Shown: positions 6,460 through 10,511 of the stretch, in pieces | Layout of the letters: each line of letters opens with the position of its first letter | Numbering within the stretch: position 1 is the first letter of the stretch | Source: Thermoflavifilum sp. | Lineage (GTDB): Bacteria; Bacteroidota; Bacteroidia; Chitinophagales; Chitinophagaceae | Assembly: GCA_019683625.1 (NCBI GenBank) | Contig: JADGHY010000055.1 | Span: 1-10,511, forward strand | Direction: 5' to 3' | Length of the DNA stretch: 10,511 nucleotides | The notes under the pieces: generated by a model | The model's database searches: none | What the model was told of the DNA's origin: nothing | The model's input: the letters and a program-made list of their open reading frames with translations, nothing else | Made by a program: the position numbers and the translations under genes

Positions 6460-7716
6460 ATGCCTTACCTATTCACTTCAGAATCTGTCTCAGAAGGCCA
6501 TCCCGATAAGCTGGCCGATCAGATTTCCGACGCGCTGGTCGATCATTTCCTGGCTTTTGATCCCGATGCCAAGGTTGCCTGCGAAACCCTGGTTACCACG
6601 GGTCAGGTAGTATTGGCAGGAGAAGTAAAGTCTTCCGTTTACCTGGATGTGCAAAAGATTGCCCGGGAGGTGATTCGCAAAGTGGGTTATACCAAAAGCG
6701 AATACATGTTTGATGCCCATTCATGTGGTATCTTGTCTGCAATTCATGAACAATCGCCTGATATCAATCGTGGCGTGGAGCGACAAGAAAAAGAAGAACA
6801 GGGTGCCGGTGATCAGGGGCTGATGTTCGGATATGCCGTGAATGAAACAGAAGATTATATGCCCTTACCCATTTATCTGGCCCACTTGCTATTGAAAGAA
6901 CTATCGGCCATCCGTCGGGAGGGGGAAGTGATGAAATATTTGAGACCCGATGCCAAATCACAGGTAACCATTGCTTATGACCATCGCAAGCCCGTTCGCA
7001 TCGACACGATTGTGGTGTCTACCCAACACGATGAATTTGATACCGATGAACGGATGGCCGCCCGAATCCGAAAAGATGTGCTGGAAATCCTGATTCCGAG
7101 GGTGAAAAGCAAACTTTCTCCTGACGTGCAACGCTTATTTACCGATCAGATCACCTATCATATCAACCCCACTGGCAAATTCGTCATCGGCGGACCGCAT
7201 GGCGACACGGGCCTCACGGGCCGGAAAATCATTGTGGATACCTATGGTGGAAAAGGTGCACACGGGGGTGGGGCTTTCTCGGGTAAAGATCCTTCCAAGG
7301 TAGATCGTTCCGGAGCTTACGCCACCCGGCATATCGCCAAGAACATGGTGGCTGCTGGCTTATGTGATGAAGTACTGGTACAGGTTTCCTACGCCATTGG
7401 CGTGGCACGCCCCTGCGGATTCTTTGTCAATACTTTTGGTACAGCCAAAGTGCCCCTAAGCGATGAGGAAATTGCCGCCCGCATCATTGAACTATTCGAT
7501 ATGCGCCCTTATGCCATTGAACAACGCCTGAAGCTGCGCAACCCTATCTATCAGGAAACGGCAACTTATGGACACATGGGCCGCAAACCCCAGACCGTGG
7601 TGAAAAAATTCTATAGCCCCGACAGAGGCGTGCTGGAAAGAGAAGTGGAACTATTTACCTGGGAAAAACTGGATTATGTGGACTTAATCAAGGAAGCCTT
7701 CAAATTGCCCGCCTGA
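6460..7716 (+). CDS. metK: S-adenosylmethionine synthetase (methionine adenosyltransferase)
   Basis: MetK makes S-adenosylmethionine from methionine and ATP, releasing phosphate and pyrophosphate, and works as a cytoplasmic tetramer. From ATG 6460 the protein has 418 residues, slightly longer than E. coli MetK (384), with the extra length partly in 105-114 and 146-160. Family motifs are SEGHPDKLADQISDA with His14 and Asp16 (11-25), GEVKSS (54-59), GAGDQG (115-120), GPHGDTGLTGRK (245-256) and GGGAFSGKDPSKVDRS (269-284), the phosphate-binding loop. All key residues I can place are present. An in-frame TTG at 6439 would add seven residues, but MPYLFTSESVSEGHPDK is the natural family start and the -7 box at 6418-6425 would leave the TTG almost leaderless. 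It is monocistronic, with its own promoter and a strong terminator 22 nt after the stop. Confidence 0.97.
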   Translation: MPYLFTSESVSEGHPDKLADQISDALVDHFLAFDPDAKVACETLVTTGQVVLAGEVKSSVYLDVQKIAREVIRKVGYTKSEYMFDAHSCGILSAIHEQSPDINRGVERQEKEEQGAGDQGLMFGYAVNETEDYMPLPIYLAHLLLKELSAIRREGEVMKYLRPDAKSQVTIAYDHRKPVRIDTIVVSTQHDEFDTDERMAARIRKDVLEILIPRVKSKLSPDVQRLFTDQITYHINPTGKFVIGGPHGDTGLTGRKIIVDTYGGKGAHGGGAFSGKDPSKVDRSGAYATRHIAKNMVAAGLCDEVLVQVSYAIGVARPCGFFVNTFGTAKVPLSDEEIAARIIELFDMRPYAIEQRLKLRNPIYQETATYGHMGRKPQTVVKKFYSPDRGVLEREVELFTWEKLDYVDLIKEAFKLPA

Positions 7717-7738
7717 GCAGTTTTAGGGATGATAAACT

Positions 7739-7771
7739 AAAAAAGCGATGGTTTGAAACCATCGCTTTTTT
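7739..7771. terminator. Bidirectional intrinsic terminator between metK and rplT
   Basis: Six A, then GCGATGGTTT (7745-7754), one G, AAACCATCGC (7756-7765), then six T form a perfect palindromic hairpin flanked by A and T tracts. It can stop metK reading rightwards and rpmI-rplT reading leftwards; it lies between the two convergent stops, 22 nt after metK and 18 nt after rplT. Confidence 0.93.
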
Positions 7772-7789
7772 ATTGAAATAAACTTTTGA

Positions 7790-8137
7790 TTATGCTTTTA
7801 CGGCTTCCACCAGCTTTTTAAAAGCAGCGGGCTCGTGCATGGCCAAATCGGCCAGCACCTTGCGGTTTAAAGAAAGATTCTTTTCGGCTAACTTATGCAT
7901 GAATACAGAATAGGACAGGCCTTCTTCCCGCAGGGCTGCGTTGATGCGCACAATCCATAACCTGCGATAGTCGCGCTTTTTCAGCTTGCGACCCACATAT
8001 CGATAAGTGAGCCCTTTCTCCAAAACATTTTTGGCAACGGTGTACACATTTTTGCGTTTGCCATAAAAACCTTTGGCCTGCTTAAGAATTTTTTTCCTTC
8101 TGGCTCTTGAAGCTACTGCTGGAACAGAACGAGGCAT
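7790..8137 (-). CDS. rplT: Large ribosomal subunit protein bL20
   Basis: bL20 is a 23S rRNA-binding protein needed early in 50S assembly. The 115 residues match the family length. The N-terminus MPRSVPAVASRARRKKILKQ is followed by AKGFYGKRKNVY (21-32), the strongly basic extension, and then by DYRRLWIVRINAALREEGLSYS (56-77) and the C-terminal globular domain. It follows rpmI by 33 nt, the conserved rpmI-rplT order, and probably shares its promoter. In many bacteria bL20 represses its own operon through the leader; the leader here appears too short for a known bL20-binding pseudoknot, although this is not excluded for the intergenic region. Transcription ends at the shared hairpin just past its stop. 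Confidence 0.97.
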   Translation of the reverse strand: MPRSVPAVASRARRKKILKQAKGFYGKRKNVYTVAKNVLEKGLTYRYVGRKLKKRDYRRLWIVRINAALREEGLSYSVFMHKLAEKNLSLNRKVLADLAMHEPAAFKKLVEAVKA

Positions 8138-8170
8138 GGGAAAATCATTTTAAAACTAAATCAATCCAAA

Positions 8171-8368
8171 TTATTTCAAACACAATAACCGCCTAACCAT
8201 GTTCAGATTTGCGGAATCTACCAGAGTATCCTGGCGAAGCCGGCGCTTCCGGGTCTTAGATTTTTTGGTTAGCAAATGGCTCTTGTAAGCCCGATATCTT
8301 TTGATTTTGCCGGTAGCCGTAATCTTAAATGTTTTTTTAGCTCGGGAATGCGTCTTCACTTTGGGCAT
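8171..8368 (-). CDS. rpmI: Large ribosomal subunit protein bL35
   Basis: bL35 is a small basic protein of the 50S subunit. From ATG 8368 it has 65 residues, the usual size, starting MPKVKTHSRAKKTFKITATG and continuing with KRYRAYKSHLLTKKSKTRKRRLR. A longer frame opens upstream at 8416, but the added 16 residues do not belong to the family and that start lies at the upstream edge of the promoter (at its TTG, before the -7 box at 8389-8396), so 8368 is correct. It is the first gene of the rpmI-rplT pair. infC, normally just upstream, is absent; a DUF4197 gene is there instead, ending 54 nt before the rpmI ATG. Confidence 0.96.
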   Translation of the reverse strand: MPKVKTHSRAKKTFKITATGKIKRYRAYKSHLLTKKSKTRKRRLRQDTLVDSANLNMVRRLLCLK

Positions 8369-8388
8369 GACGGTAAAAATTTGAAACG

Positions 8389-8416
8389 CAAAGGTAGCAG
8401 AATCTGTTGAAAACAA
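8389..8416 (-). promoter_or_regulatory. Bacteroidota promoter (TTG, 17 nt, TACCTTTG) for rpmI-rplT
   Basis: On the minus strand TTG (8416-8414) and TACCTTTG (8396-8389) are 17 nt apart. The -7 box is an exact TAnnTTTG match; the spacer is slightly short. Transcription would start near 8384, about 15 nt before the rpmI ATG. The promoter sits just past the DUF4197 stop, so the ribosomal pair need not depend on upstream transcription. Confidence 0.6.
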
Positions 8417-8422
8417 GAAATT

Positions 8423-9112
8423 TTATCGGGCAGAAGATAATGCCCCAAATACATTGCGGATGAGTGCAGAGGCCTGTTGTTCCGGGTGTGCCCTGATTTT
8501 CTTTTCTTCTTCGCCCATCGTCAGGAACAATCCCTGCAAAGCCTTGTCGGTTACATATCCCGACAAATCAGGATTTATCTTTCGGGTAAAGGGTACTTTA
8601 TTATAGGTCGTGAACAGTTTTTCCCACCAGTTCGTTGCCCCTGTTTGCTGCAAGCTGGAATCGATCACCGGCCGGAAAGCCTGTGCCAGACGGGTATAGG
8701 TGTTCTTTCGCAAATAAGCCGTGGCGGCGGTATCGCTTCCTTTCAGGATTTGCAGGGCATCCTGCCATTGCATCTGCCGGATAGCATTTAGAAAAATAGG
8801 GGCAGCCTTTGTAGCCGCTTTTTCTGCAGCCCGATTCATGGCCAGCACAGCAGAATCGACCAGATATCCCATGCCAATCCGCTGCAAGGTGTTCACCACA
8901 GGCTTCGCATCATCCGGCATCAAAATGCGCAGGAGCGGATTGCCATAATAGCCATTGACGGCCGATAGCCTGGCGGTGGCCTCTTGTATGCCAGCCGACA
9001 AAGCTTCTTTTAATGCCGCTCCCGCTCGTTGCTGGGATAATACCTGTGCCTTGCCCGCAATCGCACACAGGCAAACAATCATTCCTATGCCGGCATATTT
9101 TCTAATATGCAT
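8423..9112 (-). CDS. DUF4197-family exported protein of unknown function
   Basis: The 229-residue product starts with MHIRKYAGIGMIVCLCAIAGKAQ, a signal peptide with a charged N-region, a hydrophobic core at about 8-19 and a probable signal-peptidase I site after GKA (22). I see no proper lipobox, so it is probably periplasmic rather than a lipoprotein. The mature part is mainly helical, with ALKEALSAGIQEA (33-45), GYYGNPLLRILMPDD (54-68) and LQRIGMGYLVDSAVLAMNRAAEKAA, the pattern of DUF4197, a family found in several Gram-negative groups with no established function. TNWWEKLFTTYNKVPF and a late DKALQGLFLTMGEEEKKIR stretch also match. It begins 21 nt after the outer-membrane barrel gene upstream, so the two are probably one transcript. 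No catalytic motif is evident. Confidence 0.85.
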   Translation of the reverse strand: MHIRKYAGIGMIVCLCAIAGKAQVLSQQRAGAALKEALSAGIQEATARLSAVNGYYGNPLLRILMPDDAKPVVNTLQRIGMGYLVDSAVLAMNRAAEKAATKAAPIFLNAIRQMQWQDALQILKGSDTAATAYLRKNTYTRLAQAFRPVIDSSLQQTGATNWWEKLFTTYNKVPFTRKINPDLSGYVTDKALQGLFLTMGEEEKKIRAHPEQQASALIRNVFGALSSAR

Positions 9113-9133
9113 ATCGCTCGTGCATGAAGATGG

Positions 9134-10511
9134 TTATCTGGGACCTGCTCCGCCACCGGTATCAGGACCCATTTGTTCCTGAACGGAATTATCCTGTTGC
9201 TGGTTCTGTTGTTTTTTGCGGAACAACTGCATATCCATTTTCCCAAAACGATACATGAAATTCAGCCGCACGATCTGTGATTCGGGATAACGGATATTAT
9301 CCTGTACCACCTGCCCACGGGTAAGCCGCGTTTCAAATTTACGTGTATTGAAAATGTCTGACACACTCAGGGTAAGCGAAGCAGCACGGTTTTTCAGAAA
9401 ATCCTTCCGCACGGCAAAATCCACATCGCCAAAGCCCAATCTTTTGCCCTGAGGTGTGGGCTGCGCAGCCTGATAATTGCCCGTAAGCTGAATTGCAAAA
9501 TTCGCGGGTAACTGCATATTGGAATTCACTTTAGCAAACCAGCTGAAACCACTGTTGTTTAAATCAGTTGTCACCACATATCCCTGTTTGGCCAGATCTC
9601 CCTGAATATTGCCGGCTTTGATATCGGTATTGTAAAAATTCAGGTTGGTGGTCAGATTCCACCAACGCGTAATATCGTTCTGCAAGGTAAGTTCAAGTCC
9701 GTATGTATTCGTGGAATTGGCATTGGCAAAAGTAGTCAGCAAGGTATCGCCATTCAGGGGAATAAACACGGAGGTAATATCGTGATTGGAATTTCGGAAA
9801 TAAGCCGAAAGCAGGAAATTTCCCTTGTTAAATTGATTGTTGTAATTCAATTCAAAGGAGTTGATGAATTCAGGCTTCAGATCGGGATTGCCCTTGCGTT
9901 GATTCTGTGGGTTAGAATAATCAATATAAGGAATCAGCTGCCAGAAATTGGGTCTGTCAATCCGCCTGGAATAATTCAACTGAATTTCCTGACGATCCCC
10001 GATTTTCTGGGAAAGATATACGCTTGGAAACAGGCTCAGATAGTCGTTGGTATAAGAAACATTCCTGCTGATTAAAGTGCCTTTGTAATGCGATTGTTCG
10101 GCGCGCAATCCAATCTGATAGCTGAATTTATTCAGCTGATCAGCATAATCCACATAAGCTGCACTTACACTTTCCAGATATTTGTAATCATTGGAAAGGG
10201 AGTCATTGAATTTTGGAAAATTATTGATGATATCATATACATTATACACGCTGTTATAATTGCGAATGGTACTTTTTAAGCCTGCTTCAAACTTGCCATG
10301 TTCTCCAATCGGATTGGCATAATCGGCCTGCGAGACGATGAATGTGGTTTTGCCGCTGGTGTTGTTGCGTTGTTCATCGGTGTTCATGAAATTACCTGTT
10401 GAATCGTAAAAATTGGTAAAGTTATCTCCCGATCCACTGTTATGGAAAACATGGTAGTTTACAAAAGCCGAAAAGGTTTCATCTTTTTTGATAAAATTAT
10501 GCGTATAACTT
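9134..10511 (-). CDS. Outer-membrane beta-barrel family protein (OMP_b-brl_3, TonB-receptor-like), C-terminal part
   Basis: The frame is open from the stop at 9134 to the window edge, at least 458 residues, and the N-terminal part is outside. An internal ATG at 10387 is not the start because barrel-like sequence continues upstream of it (SYTHNFIKKDETFSAFVNYH). Alternating hydrophobic and polar strands rich in Asn, Tyr and Phe, such as GLRAEQSHYKG, YSRRIDRPNFWQLIPYIDY and GNPDLKPEFINSFELNYN, are the hallmark of the large Bacteroidota barrel family PF14905, related to TonB-dependent receptors. The last strand is probably IVRLNFMYRFGK, followed by a 33-residue hydrophilic tail ending in DTGGGAGPR. 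The plug and any carboxypeptidase-like N-domain cannot be judged. The substrate is unknown. It is probably co-transcribed with the DUF4197 gene 21 nt downstream. Confidence 0.9.
   Translation of the reverse strand, partial: SYTHNFIKKDETFSAFVNYHVFHNSGSGDNFTNFYDSTGNFMNTDEQRNNTSGKTTFIVSQADYANPIGEHGKFEAGLKSTIRNYNSVYNVYDIINNFPKFNDSLSNDYKYLESVSAAYVDYADQLNKFSYQIGLRAEQSHYKGTLISRNVSYTNDYLSLFPSVYLSQKIGDRQEIQLNYSRRIDRPNFWQLIPYIDYSNPQNQRKGNPDLKPEFINSFELNYNNQFNKGNFLLSAYFRNSNHDITSVFIPLNGDTLLTTFANANSTNTYGLELTLQNDITRWWNLTTNLNFYNTDIKAGNIQGDLAKQGYVVTTDLNNSGFSWFAKVNSNMQLPANFAIQLTGNYQAAQPTPQGKRLGFGDVDFAVRKDFLKNRAASLTLSVSDIFNTRKFETRLTRGQVVQDNIRYPESQIVRLNFMYRFGKMDMQLFRKKQQNQQQDNSVQEQMGPDTGGGAGPR

Noticed and set aside
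8369..8416. Upstream start adding 16 residues to bL35
   Set aside because: The extension covers the promoter (8389-8416) and is not part of bL35; MPKVKTHSRAKK is the family start.
1..10511. Mobile element, CRISPR array, phage or defence system
   Set aside because: No transposase, integrase, direct-repeat array, tRNA-linked attachment site or defence-type gene is seen; nearly all the sequence is explained by housekeeping and envelope genes.

Overview
The window reads as an ordinary chromosomal stretch of a Bacteroidota bacterium, probably of the Chitinophagia (class-level placement is inference from protein resemblance). The evidence is several perfect Bacteroidota-type -7 boxes (TAnnTTTG) placed just upstream of genes, an OMP_b-brl_3 / TonB-receptor-like barrel protein, a stand-alone RfaE2 domain protein, and a stand-alone glycogen-synthase-like N-domain protein divergent from panC. 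I see no mobile element, CRISPR array, tRNA or rRNA.

Left part (1-3221, minus strand): panD, a YbhN/LPG_synthase_TM-type integral membrane protein and rfaE2 form a tight run (4 nt gap, then a 20 nt overlap). After a 129 nt gap with its own promoter-like box comes ppk1, whose 3' end lies outside the window. The products are beta-alanine (for pantothenate/CoA), an envelope lipid-related membrane protein, activated heptose for LPS, and polyphosphate.

Middle (3222-6264): a plus-strand gene for a ferritin-like plus VIT1/CCC1 membrane protein (probable iron/manganese handling) sits between panD and panC, so the two pantothenate genes are separated by a gene on the other strand. panC is convergent with it (19 nt gap) and divergent from a GT5 N-terminal-domain protein that looks catalytically degenerate.

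Right part (6265-10511): metK on the plus strand ends at a strong two-way terminator shared with the convergent rpmI-rplT pair. Upstream of rpmI on the minus strand are a DUF4197 exported protein and the C-terminal portion of an outer-membrane beta-barrel protein whose 5' end lies beyond the window.

No stretch above 300 bases lacks a gene. The longest gap is 6265-6459 (195 nt), which holds the metK promoter box and no riboswitch I can recognise. I found no candidate for an unknown defence or mobile system; the most interesting items are the degenerate GT5-like protein, the altered metal site in the ferritin-VIT fusion and the split panC/panD locus.
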